Positions 56,903 to 64,000 of a stretch of DNA of 64,000 nt are shown here, piece by piece. The stretch lies in the NCBI RefSeq assembly GCF_001042635.1, contig NZ_AP012331.1:3038001-3102000 (forward strand). The letters are read 5' to 3'. Position 1 is the first letter of the stretch, and every line of letters starts with the position of its first letter. The position numbers and the translations under genes were made by a program. The notes below the pieces were generated by a model. That model searched no databases. It saw only the letters and a list, made by a program, of their open reading frames with translations, and had not been told where the DNA came from. Source of the stretch: Bifidobacterium scardovii JCM 12489 = DSM 13734. Its GTDB lineage: Bacteria; Actinomycetota; Actinomycetes; Actinomycetales; Bifidobacteriaceae.

Positions 56903-58978
56903 GTGGCGGTACTTGAGCTCATCCTATGCGTGGTGGCGGCGGTGGTGCTCTCCTCGTTCATCAGCCGGTTCATCCCCAAGGTGTCCACGCCTCTCGTGCA
57001 GATCGTGCTGGGCATCATCGTGGCCGAACTGCCGTTTTTCCCGAGCACGGACCTCGATCCTGAACTGTTCATGGTGCTGTTCATCGCACCGCTGCTCTAT
57101 CTTGAAGCGCATGAGATCGATAAATCCGGACTGCTGAAAACTCTGAACCTGTCACTGTCCCTGGCCATAGGGCTGGCCATCGCGACCATGATCGCGGTCG
57201 GCTTCATCCTGCACGCGATATGGCCGGTGGTGCCGCTGGCTGCGGCGCTGGCGCTCGGCGCGGCGCTCGGCCCGACCGACGCGGTGGCGGTCAGCTCGCT
57301 GGGCAAGGAGGCGTCGCTGACCCAACGCCAGCTGAGCGTGCTCAAAGGCGAATCCCTGTTCAACGACGCCTCCGGCATCGTCGGCTTCCAGTTTGCGATC
57401 GCGGCGGCCATCACCGGCCAGTTCGAGGTCGGCGAGGCCGCGGGGGATTTCGTCGCCTCGTTCATCGGCGGCGCGGTGCTCGGCATCGTCATCGGCCTCA
57501 TCGCCAACTGGGTGTTCGAATCCATCCGGTCGCTCGGCTGGGAGACCACCACGTCGCGCATTCTGATGGAGCTGTTCCTGCCGTTCCTGCTGTATCTGGC
57601 AGCCGAGGACATCGGCCACGTCTCCGGCATCCTCGCCGTGGTGGCGTCCGGCCTGTTCATCCAATTCGACCGGACCGGCGTCGGGCCGAACGTGGCGCGG
57701 ACCAACATCGTGTCCACCAGCGTGTGGGGCGTGCTGTCGTTCACGCTCAACGGCGCGGTGTTCATCCTGCTCGGCATGCTGCTGCCCGACGCGATGCGCA
57801 CCAGCTGGGACGATCCGGGCGTGAGCAATCCGCTGCTGATCGGCGTCATTCTGCTGGTGTCCTTCGTGGTCGTCGCGCTGCGGTTCCTGTGGGTGTGCGG
57901 CATGCTGCGCATCGCCCGCGACCAGTCCACGCACAAGCGGCGCAAGATGACGCCGGAACGCCTGCGCTCGGCCGCGGTCATGACCTTCGGCGGGGCCAAG
58001 GGAACCATCACGCTGTCGCTGATGTTCACCGTGCCGTACACGGTGTCCGGCGGAAGCCCCTTCCCCATGCGCGACGAGCTGATCTTCGTGGCGAGCGGCG
58101 TGATCATCGTCACCCTGCTGCTGGCGAACTTCCTGCTGCCCCTGATCGCGCCGAACCGCCGCCATGACACCTCCGAGGAGATGACCGAGGTCACGATCGA
58201 CGTGCTGCGCCGCACCGTGGAGGAGCTGACCGGGCGCGTCACCCCGGAGAACCGCCGGGCCATCATGATGGTGATCGACTCCTACACCAAGCGCATCACC
58301 AGGCTGAAGCAGCGCACCGGCGAAATCGACCCGCAGGCGTACGCGCAGCTGCAGATCGACGCGCTCGGCTGGGAGAAGGACTATGTCAAGCAGCGGCTGG
58401 CCGACGCGAAGCAGCATCCCGCGCCGAACAAGTCCCAGCAGGAGCTGGAGATCGAGGCCTGCGAGCGGCTGCTCGACCAGATCATGAACTCGCTGCGCCA
58501 CATCGACACCGATCGCAAGACCGGCAATGTGGCATGGCAGATCAAGGGCCGCTTCCGCGCGCTGCAGCGCCGCACGGTCACGCTCGCCAGGCGCCTGAGC
58601 AGCAGGATCCGCCGTACCACGCCGCTGATGAGCGACGACGAGATCTTCGCCTCGACCAGGAAACTGCAGCTGGACGCCATCGAGCACGTGATCGACCGGC
58701 TGTATGAGGAGATGCGGCGGAGCCGCTACAACACCGAGCACTGCTCGGCGCTGCTGCTCGACTACCGACGGGGCGAGGCCGCCCTGCGCGCCCGCCCGAA
58801 CATGGGCGGCAGCGCGCAGACCATCGTGCAGGCCGAGGACGTGAAGCGCGAGAGCTACGGCATCGAGCTCGGCGTGATCCAGGACATGGTCGAGTCCGGC
58901 GACATCACGCGCGCGCAGGCGAAGGCCCTGCGCCGCAACGTGTACGTGATGAGCGTGGACGCGGACAGCAGCCTGTAG
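56903..58978 (+). CDS. Na+/H+ antiporter, CPA1 (NhaP-like) family
   Basis: 691-aa membrane protein exchanging monovalent cations for protons. About 12 membrane segments fill residues 1-420; the ion-binding region is GPTDAVAVSSLGKEASL and GESLFNDASGIVGF. A long cytoplasmic C-terminal region (about 430-691) is mostly helical and charged, probably regulatory. GTG 56903 follows AAGGGAGGAA. A 15-codon open frame (56869-56916) overlaps the start and might couple translation. Convergent with DUF47. Confidence 0.92.
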   Translation: MAVLELILCVVAAVVLSSFISRFIPKVSTPLVQIVLGIIVAELPFFPSTDLDPELFMVLFIAPLLYLEAHEIDKSGLLKTLNLSLSLAIGLAIATMIAVGFILHAIWPVVPLAAALALGAALGPTDAVAVSSLGKEASLTQRQLSVLKGESLFNDASGIVGFQFAIAAAITGQFEVGEAAGDFVASFIGGAVLGIVIGLIANWVFESIRSLGWETTTSRILMELFLPFLLYLAAEDIGHVSGILAVVASGLFIQFDRTGVGPNVARTNIVSTSVWGVLSFTLNGAVFILLGMLLPDAMRTSWDDPGVSNPLLIGVILLVSFVVVALRFLWVCGMLRIARDQSTHKRRKMTPERLRSAAVMTFGGAKGTITLSLMFTVPYTVSGGSPFPMRDELIFVASGVIIVTLLLANFLLPLIAPNRRHDTSEEMTEVTIDVLRRTVEELTGRVTPENRRAIMMVIDSYTKRITRLKQRTGEIDPQAYAQLQIDALGWEKDYVKQRLADAKQHPAPNKSQQELEIEACERLLDQIMNSLRHIDTDRKTGNVAWQIKGRFRALQRRTVTLARRLSSRIRRTTPLMSDDEIFASTRKLQLDAIEHVIDRLYEEMRRSRYNTEHCSALLLDYRRGEAALRARPNMGGSAQTIVQAEDVKRESYGIELGVIQDMVESGDITRAQAKALRRNVYVMSVDADSSL

Positions 58979-58986
58979 GCCGGGCG

Positions 58987-59610
58987 TCAGCTGTTCTTCA
59001 TGACGATGCCGTCGACCACGTCGGCCACCCGCTCGCAGTCGTCAGTGCACCGCTCCAGGTGCATGTAGATCTCATGCCAGGCGAACACCTGCAGCGGGTC
59101 GTCGCAGGTGGTATGCAGGGTGCGCATCGCCTTCACGAACAGGTGATCCGCGTCCTCCTCGATCTTGTTGATGGAGAACACATGCTCGCGCAGGGTCTTG
59201 GACCGCTTGAAGCGCGGCAGCTCCTCGATGAGGCCGCCCATCCGCTCGCACGAATGCACCATCATGTCCACCATCTGCAGGGCGTCGGGGCGCATGTCGA
59301 GCACGTTGTCGTAGTAGAGGCGGGACAGCACGCCCTCGATGCGGTCCGTCACGTCGTCGAGGGTGCTGCTGAGACTGGCGATGTCCTCGCGCTCGAAAGG
59401 GGTGATGAAGGCCGTGACCAGCTCGTCCATCATGTGGTGGCGGATCTCGTCGGCCGACTGCTCGATGCGGTGCATCTGCTCCATCCGCTCGCGCAGATGC
59501 GCGGGATCGTAGTCGTGCATGACGTCGCTCAGCAGACGCGCGGCCTCCAGGGCCTTGCCGGCGCTGTCGCGGAAACCGTCGAAATAGAACGCGTCGTTTT
59601 TTCTCGCCAT
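58987..59610 (-). CDS. DUF47 (PhoU-like) partner of Pit transporter
   Basis: 207-aa all-helical protein of the DUF47/Pit accessory family. Typical parts are YYDNVLD, EREDIASLSSTLDDVTDRIE and HEIYMHLERCTDDCERVADV. Such proteins accompany Pit permeases and probably regulate phosphate uptake. It starts 17 bp after the Pit gene and is cotranscribed. The AAGGAA ribosome site is rather far (about 13 nt) from ATG 59610. Confidence 0.92.
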   Translation of the reverse strand: MARKNDAFYFDGFRDSAGKALEAARLLSDVMHDYDPAHLRERMEQMHRIEQSADEIRHHMMDELVTAFITPFEREDIASLSSTLDDVTDRIEGVLSRLYYDNVLDMRPDALQMVDMMVHSCERMGGLIEELPRFKRSKTLREHVFSINKIEEDADHLFVKAMRTLHTTCDDPLQVFAWHEIYMHLERCTDDCERVADVVDGIVMKNS

Positions 59611-59627
59611 ATGAATGAGGTTCCTTT

Positions 59628-60680
59628 CTAGAACACGAACATGAACAGCTTGGCCATGGCGTAGCTGATGATGCCGCACCCGGGGAAGGTGAACACCCAG
59701 GTGAGCATCATGTCGCGGACCACGCCGAAGTTGATCGCGGAGAGGCGCCGCACCGCGCCGACGCCCATGATGGCGCTGGTCTTGGTATGCGTCGTGGAAA
59801 CGGGGATGCCAAGCACGGTCATGACCAGCAGGCACAGCGCGCTCGACAGGTCGGCGGAGAATCCCTGGTACTTTTCCAGCCGGACCATGTCCTGCCCCAC
59901 GGATTTGATGATCCGCTCCCCGCCGACGCTGGTGCCGACGCCCATGATGACGCTGCACAGCGCCATCAGCCACAGGGGGATGACCACGCCGGCCACGCTC
60001 GACTGGCCGTTGCAGAAGGCCACGCCGAGAAACAGCACGCCGATGAACTTCTGCCCGTCCTGCGCGCCATGCATGAAACTCATCGCCGCCGCGCCGACGA
60101 TCTGCGCATACGTGAAGACCCCGTTGGTCCGACGGCGATCCATGCCGGCGCAGATCAGGGTCACGATCCTGCAGACCAGCCAGCCGATGCCGAAGCCCAG
60201 CAGCAGGCTCGCCACCAAGCCGTAGATCACCTTGACCCACTCCCCCATGTTGATGCCGCCGATGCCGCCCTGAATGGCGATCGCGGCGCCGGACAGACCG
60301 GCGATCAGGCTGTGGCTTTCCGAAGTCGGGATGCCCAGCAGCGACGCGCCGACGCTGTAGACGACGATGGAGAACAGCGCCGCGCACAATGCGATGAGCG
60401 CCGCATGCGCGTCACCGCCGAAATCGACCATGTTGCTGATGGTGGACGCGACGGACGCGTTGAACTGGGTCATGAGAAACACGCCCAGGAAGTTGAAGAT
60501 CGCGGCCATGATCACGGCCGAACGCACGCGCATGCATCGCGTGGTCACGCAGGTGGCGATGGCGTTGGGCGCGTCGGTCCATCCGTTGACGAAGATCACT
60601 CCCAGCGTCAATAACGTTGTGACGGCCAAGGCCGGGTTCGACAACACCTGTTGGATAAAATGCGCTAGGGACACGTCCAA
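59628..60680 (-). CDS. pit: Inorganic phosphate transporter, Pit family
   Basis: 350-aa low-affinity phosphate permease with about ten membrane segments and the two Pit repeats: VNGWTDAPNAIATCVTTR near the N-terminus and MSFMHGAQDGQKFIGV in the second half; GIPTSESHSLIAGLSGA and GIPVSTTHTKTSAIMGVG are also diagnostic. The start is uncertain: TTG 60680 gives the family N-terminus, GTG 60674 is the alternative, and no ATG fits. A promoter with a strong inverted repeat lies upstream. Confidence 0.92.
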   Translation of the reverse strand: MDVSLAHFIQQVLSNPALAVTTLLTLGVIFVNGWTDAPNAIATCVTTRCMRVRSAVIMAAIFNFLGVFLMTQFNASVASTISNMVDFGGDAHAALIALCAALFSIVVYSVGASLLGIPTSESHSLIAGLSGAAIAIQGGIGGINMGEWVKVIYGLVASLLLGFGIGWLVCRIVTLICAGMDRRRTNGVFTYAQIVGAAAMSFMHGAQDGQKFIGVLFLGVAFCNGQSSVAGVVIPLWLMALCSVIMGVGTSVGGERIIKSVGQDMVRLEKYQGFSADLSSALCLLVMTVLGIPVSTTHTKTSAIMGVGAVRRLSAINFGVVRDMMLTWVFTFPGCGIISYAMAKLFMFVF

Positions 60681-60727
60681 GTGAAATCATCACCTTCTTC
60701 TTCGAGGGGCGAAAGGATGCCACATCG

Positions 60728-60761
60728 ATTGTATCCGATGAATAGCTACGTAGCTTTCATC
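60728..60761 (-). promoter_or_regulatory. Promoter and inverted-repeat operator of pit
   Basis: TACAAT (60728-60733, minus strand) is preceded in the -35 area by the palindrome AGCTACGTAGCT (60744-60755), itself flanked by GATGAA and TTCATC (60737-60742, 60756-60761). This looks like an activator or repressor site, perhaps phosphate-linked. Confidence 0.5.
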
Positions 60762-60858
60762 ATGGCATAGCGCGTGTTCGAGGACGTTCGGGGATGTTCG
60801 GAGGTTCCTGCGATGTTTTTCGGGGGTGTGTGGCTGCCTGGGCCGCCGGTGCGGACGG

Positions 60859-61599
60859 TCAGAGCACGCCGGACGCCAGATCGTTGACCAGCATCCACTG
60901 GCGCAGATCGGCGAACTCGTCCATACTCACCGAATGGTCGAGGCCACGGTAGCTCTTCGCGGTCAGCCACGTGTGCTCCTCCATCCAGGCGGACGCGGCG
61001 TACAGCTCGTATTTGGGAATCACCGTATCGTTCTGGCCGTAGCCGAAGAATACGGGGATCTGCCCGTCGAGCCGGTCATCGGCGGGGGCGGTCCCAGCTA
61101 CGTTCCCGGACGCCACGAATCCGGACAGCGACACCGCCGCGCGGTACCGTTCGGGATGCACGCGCAGCAGATGCACGGCCAGCAGGCCGCCTTGGGAGAA
61201 CCCCAGCGGCACCACATCGCGGTCCTCGGGAATATTGTCCATGACCCAGCGGTCGATGGCGCTTGCCGCGGCAAACGCGTCGCGATCCAGATCATCGCCG
61301 GAGGGCACCGCATCATGGAACCACGAGTAGGCTCCCGGCATGAATCCGCCTTCCTGCAGCACCAACGGCGCACGCAACGCGGCATAGTCGTTGTACGGCG
61401 CGATGTAGCGCATCATGCCGCCGAGATCCTCCTCATTGGAGCCCCAGCCGTGCAGGCACAGGAACATCGGGCGCGTGGGATTGGCCTTGCCGCCGCCCCT
61501 CGAATACTCGGCGTGGGTGACGGTCAGTGGCTCGCCGAATCGCCCCGGTACCACCGTGGACTCGCGGCCGATGAGATCATTCGTTGCGTCTTCGCTCAT
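60859..61599 (-). CDS. Carboxylesterase/phospholipase-like alpha/beta-hydrolase
   Basis: 246-aa cytoplasmic hydrolase of the YpfH/phospholipase-carboxylesterase type. The LCLHGWGSNEEDL loop forms the oxyanion site; the nucleophile is Ser135 in GFSQGG; the acid is in GQNDTVIP and the His in GLDHSVSMDE. Substrate unknown. ATG 61599 has no Shine-Dalgarno site; TATATT lies 7 nt before it, consistent with a leaderless mRNA. Confidence 0.9.
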   Translation of the reverse strand: MSEDATNDLIGRESTVVPGRFGEPLTVTHAEYSRGGGKANPTRPMFLCLHGWGSNEEDLGGMMRYIAPYNDYAALRAPLVLQEGGFMPGAYSWFHDAVPSGDDLDRDAFAAASAIDRWVMDNIPEDRDVVPLGFSQGGLLAVHLLRVHPERYRAAVSLSGFVASGNVAGTAPADDRLDGQIPVFFGYGQNDTVIPKYELYAASAWMEEHTWLTAKSYRGLDHSVSMDEFADLRQWMLVNDLASGVL

Positions 61600-61606
61600 A
61601 CCGCCC

Positions 61607-61612
61607 AATATA
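61607..61612 (-). promoter_or_regulatory. -10 element of a leaderless promoter (carboxylesterase)
   Basis: TATATT on the minus strand ends 7 nt before ATG 61599. Confidence 0.55.
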
Positions 61613-61824
61613 CGTCAGCCACGGCACCGCGCGCATCGGATCGACCATGATGTGCGTCACACCATCCCGGGTTTGCGAAACGCATGTCGCACGCCATGGA
61701 GCCGGCGGCGGCGCCAACGTCACCGCATGCCGCCCTCGGTCCCGGGTCTCGCTGCGCGAGCCAGCTCCCGCCGGCGGGAGCATGCCAATCCCGACGCGGC
61801 AGAGCCGTGCACAGCGAAGCCGGG

Positions 61825-61929
61825 CAAAAAAGAACCCCGGCGGGGTCACCGCCGGGGAGAGAAAGGAGAGAGAAGAAGAAAGGGTTCAATTGTCGGGAAC
61901 TGCTGCGGTTCCTGTTCAGCTCTTGCTGA
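61825..61929 (-). ncRNA. Candidate small RNA with C/U-only linker and terminator
   Basis: A promoter (TTGCGT, 17 bp, CATAAT at 61935-61963) points into a short unit that ends in an intrinsic terminator. The predicted RNA of about 105 nt starts with CAGC-AAGA-GCUG and GGAAC-CGCAGCA-GUUCC hairpins. A 27-nt stretch of only C and U follows (61858-61884), including CUCCUUU, complementary to AAAGGAG Shine-Dalgarno sites. The terminator stem is CCCCGGCGG/CCGCCGGGG with a U-run. No credible reading frame. It resembles trans-acting sRNAs that block ribosome binding; not recognised as a known family. Confidence 0.6.
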
Positions 61930-61934
61930 CAGTT

Positions 61935-61963
61935 ATTATGTAACCATCCCATCCTTGACGCAA
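61935..61963 (-). promoter_or_regulatory. Promoter of the candidate small RNA
   Basis: TTGCGT (61958-61963) and CATAAT (61935-61940) on the minus strand with exactly 17 bp between. The rest of the gap up to the dcd gene (61964-62215) shows no gene. Confidence 0.65.
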
Positions 61964-62215
61964 TGCTGGTTTTCTCTGAGAACTTCCTGAGAATTATGGC
62001 GCTGTTGTGTGCATCCGCCGGAGGGAGCCGCGATTCCGGCCGGCAGGGCCGACCGATCCCCGCACCGCCGCGTACGGGGCAGCCCCTACGACCCACCCCC
62101 GCCACACGTATACGCCACCCCACCGCGCGTGCGATGCATATGCAAATAGGCATGCATCGGTAGACTGGAGCACAGATACATGGAAGCGCACATCGCGCAT
62201 ACGTAAGGAGTCGTT

Positions 62216-62797
62216 ATGCTGCTGTCTGATCGCGACATTCTCGCCGCCAAACGCGACGGCCATATCTCGCTTGACCCGTGGACCCCGGAAATGGTGCAGC
62301 CGGCCTCGATCGATGTGAGGCTCGACCGGTTCTTCCGCCTGTTCAACAATCATGCGTACACGTACGTCGATCCGGCCGAGAATCAGGGCGCGCTGACCGA
62401 ACAGTTCGAAGTGGCCCCGAATGAGCCGTGGATCCTGCATCCCGGCGAGTTCGCCCTCGGATCGACCTGGGAGTACGTCAAGCTCGACGCGACGGTGGCC
62501 GCCCGTCTGGAGGGCAAGAGCTCGCTGGGGCGCCTCGGCATTCTGACCCACTCGACCGCCGGCTTCATCGATCCGGGATTCGAGGGGCACATCACGCTGG
62601 AGCTGTCGAATGTCTCGACGCTGCCGGTCAAGCTGTGGCCGGGCATGAAGATCGGGCAGATGTGCTTCTTCCAGCTCAGCTCCCCCGCCGAGCACCCCTA
62701 CGGGTCCAAGGGGACCGGATCGCATTATCAGGGCCAGCGCGGCCCGACCCCGAGCCGTTCATACGTGAACTTCTACCGTGCCGAGGTCAACGACTGA
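62216..62797 (+). CDS. dcd: dCTP deaminase
   Basis: 193-aa enzyme deaminating dCTP to supply dUTP or, in the bifunctional actinobacterial form, dUMP. Motifs: [27 protein letters not shown] and [18 protein letters not shown] with Glu129 as the likely catalytic residue. ATG 62216 follows AAGGAG. Single gene, ended by a strong terminator. Confidence 0.95.
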   Translation: MLLSDRDILAAKRDGHISLDPWTPEMVQPASIDVRLDRFFRLFNNHAYTYVDPAENQGALTEQFEVAPNEPWILHPGEFALGSTWEYVKLDATVAARLEGKSSLGRLGILTHSTAGFIDPGFEGHITLELSNVSTLPVKLWPGMKIGQMCFFQLSSPAEHPYGSKGTGSHYQGQRGPTPSRSYVNFYRAEVND

Positions 62798-62840
62798 TCG
62801 ACGCCGGGTAAACAAGTACAGCAAGCACTGAACCCATAGC

Positions 62841-62873
62841 AATCCGGCTCCCCTCAGGGAGGGGAGCCGGATT
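62841..62873. terminator. Bidirectional terminator between dcd and the P-type ATPase
   Basis: A perfect 15-bp stem (arm AATCCGGCTCCCCTC) with a 3-nt loop stands between convergent genes. The same stem core occurs at about 38420-38442. Confidence 0.85.
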
Positions 62874-62892
62874 CATTTCGCATGGCGTGCCG

Positions 62893-64000
62893 TTAGGCGA
62901 CCACGCCATTCTTCTTGTCGATCGCGCGCATGATCGCCTTGTAGATTTCCGAGGCGATGAGCACCACCGCGGCAAGGCAGATGCACTCGACCCAAGCCCA
63001 CGGGCCGAGCGGCGTGGTGCCGAACGCGGAGTTGAGGAACGGCACGTAGATCACCACGAGCTGCAGCACGACGGACAGGCCGATCGCACCCCACAGCCAC
63101 TTGTTGGAGAACAGGCCGACGAATGCGGACTGACGGGACGAGCGCGAGGCGATCGCGTTGAACAGCTGCGCGAACACGAGGATCGTGAAGCCCATCGTGC
63201 GGGCCTCGGTCATCTGGAATTCGTGGCTTCCGCCGATCGAGCGATCGGTGAACAGGCCGCCTTCCAGGTGCATGTCCATGCCGATCAGCGTGACGGCGGC
63301 CATGATGATGCCGATGAAGGCGATGTCGATCCACATGTCCCTGTCGATCACGCGATCGGTGAGCTTGCGCGGCTTACGGGCCATCACGTCGTCGGTCTGC
63401 GGGTCGACGCCCATCGCGAGCGCGGGGGCCGCGTCGGTGAGCAGGTTGATCCACAGCAGCTGCGTGGCGAGCAGCGGCACGGTGACGCCTTCGGAGCCGG
63501 GCTGGGTGATGCCCATCACGCCGGCGAGCATGACGCCGCCGAACACGGTGAACACCTCGCCCACGTTGGAGCTGAGCAGGTAGCGCAGGAACTTGCGGAT
63601 GTTGTCGAAGATCACGCGGCCTTCACGCACGGCGGCGACGATGGTGGAGAAGTTGTCGTCCGCGAGGATCATCTTCGCGGATTCCTTGGTCACCTCGGTG
63701 CCGGTGATGCCCATGGCCACGCCGATGTCGGCGGACTTGACCGCCGGGGCGTCGTTCACGCCGTCGCCGGTCATGGCGGCGATGTTGCCCTGGCGCTGCA
63801 GCGACTCCACGATCTTGAGCTTGTGCTCGGGGGCCACGCGCGCGTACACGGACACTTCGGAGGTGGCCTTGTCGAAGGCGGCCTCGTCGGGCAGGGCGTC
63901 GAGCTGGTCGCCGGTCAGGGCCTTGCCGCCCTTGGCGATGATGCCCAGATCGGAGGCGATGCGGGCCGCGGTCAGCGGGTGGTCGCCGGTGATCATCACC
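62893..64000 (-). CDS. P-type cation-transporting ATPase, probably Ca2+ type (5' truncated by window)
   Basis: About 369 C-terminal residues are visible; the N-terminal part lies beyond base 64000. TGDHPLTAARIASDLGI belongs to the end of the nucleotide/P domain, MTGDGVNDAPAVKSADIGVA is the hinge motif, and six membrane segments follow, including LLWINLLTDAAPALAMGVDP, which with the downstream FNAIASR is typical of IIA Ca2+ pumps (PMR1/SERCA-like). The phosphorylation motif DKTGT is outside the window. Confidence 0.93.
   Translation of the reverse strand, partial: VMITGDHPLTAARIASDLGIIAKGGKALTGDQLDALPDEAAFDKATSEVSVYARVAPEHKLKIVESLQRQGNIAAMTGDGVNDAPAVKSADIGVAMGITGTEVTKESAKMILADDNFSTIVAAVREGRVIFDNIRKFLRYLLSSNVGEVFTVFGGVMLAGVMGITQPGSEGVTVPLLATQLLWINLLTDAAPALAMGVDPQTDDVMARKPRKLTDRVIDRDMWIDIAFIGIIMAAVTLIGMDMHLEGGLFTDRSIGGSHEFQMTEARTMGFTILVFAQLFNAIASRSSRQSAFVGLFSNKWLWGAIGLSVVLQLVVIYVPFLNSAFGTTPLGPWAWVECICLAAVVLIASEIYKAIMRAIDKKNGVVA

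Noticed and set aside
61994-62153. Minus-strand protein gene before the candidate small RNA
   Set aside because: The frame has no ribosome site, no family features and low-complexity composition, and the promoter found at 61935-61963 starts downstream of it.

Overview
The window is chromosomal DNA of a high-GC Gram-positive bacterium, almost certainly a Bifidobacterium. The 16S rRNA, the LacI/ROK-controlled ABC sugar uptake systems without local ATPases, the GH13/GH31/GH36/GH51/GH172 enzyme set and the actinobacterial rRNA antitermination motif all fit. The 16S V1-V2 text does not match what I remember of B. longum or B. adolescentis; no species is assigned. There is no CRISPR array, insertion sequence, prophage or tRNA gene.

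Region 1 (1-35 kb) is one long carbohydrate-use region. It opens with a truncated MalF/MalG permease pair, then type I pullulanase, a TraX-like membrane protein, 4-alpha-glucanotransferase, a LacI regulator and a GH31 glucosidase. After that come five related lipoprotein sugar-binding proteins (called SBP1-SBP5 here: 10.9, 16.2, 23.1, 26.0 and 32.2 kb), one further permease pair (19.9-21.6 kb), three more LacI regulators and enzymes: GH32 fructosidase, two GH13 alpha-glucosidases, a GH172/DUF2961 enzyme, a GH51 arabinofuranosidase and an alpha/beta-hydrolase esterase. No ABC ATPase is present, so all importers must use an ATPase encoded elsewhere. Intergenic palindromes fall into several families (GAYAACGTTRTC; TCRAACCGGTTYGA; TTAANCGNTTAA; TGCAASCGSTTGCA; GATATGTACG...CGTACATATC), which suggests several overlapping regulons.

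Region 2 (36-45.6 kb) has housekeeping genes (phosphoglycerate-mutase-like phosphatase, DUF4235, nitroreductase), a small CxxC protein, a complete rRNA operon on the minus strand (16S-23S-5S, no spacer tRNA) and a sirtuin.

Region 3 (45.6-56.2 kb) has threonine ammonia-lyase followed by a raffinose/isomalto-oligosaccharide cluster: GH13 oligo-1,6-glucosidase, MalG and MalF permeases, binding protein, divergent ROK regulator and GH36 alpha-galactosidase. A diverged remnant of a second alpha-galactosidase 3' end lies beside it.

Region 4 (56.2-64 kb) has tadA, a Na+/H+ antiporter, Pit phosphate transporter with DUF47 partner, a carboxylesterase, a strong candidate small RNA with a C/U-only, anti-Shine-Dalgarno-like linker, dCTP deaminase and a P-type cation ATPase running off the window.

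Sugar genes carry clear Shine-Dalgarno sites, whereas six housekeeping genes have a -10-like hexamer 6-7 nt before ATG, as expected for leaderless mRNAs.
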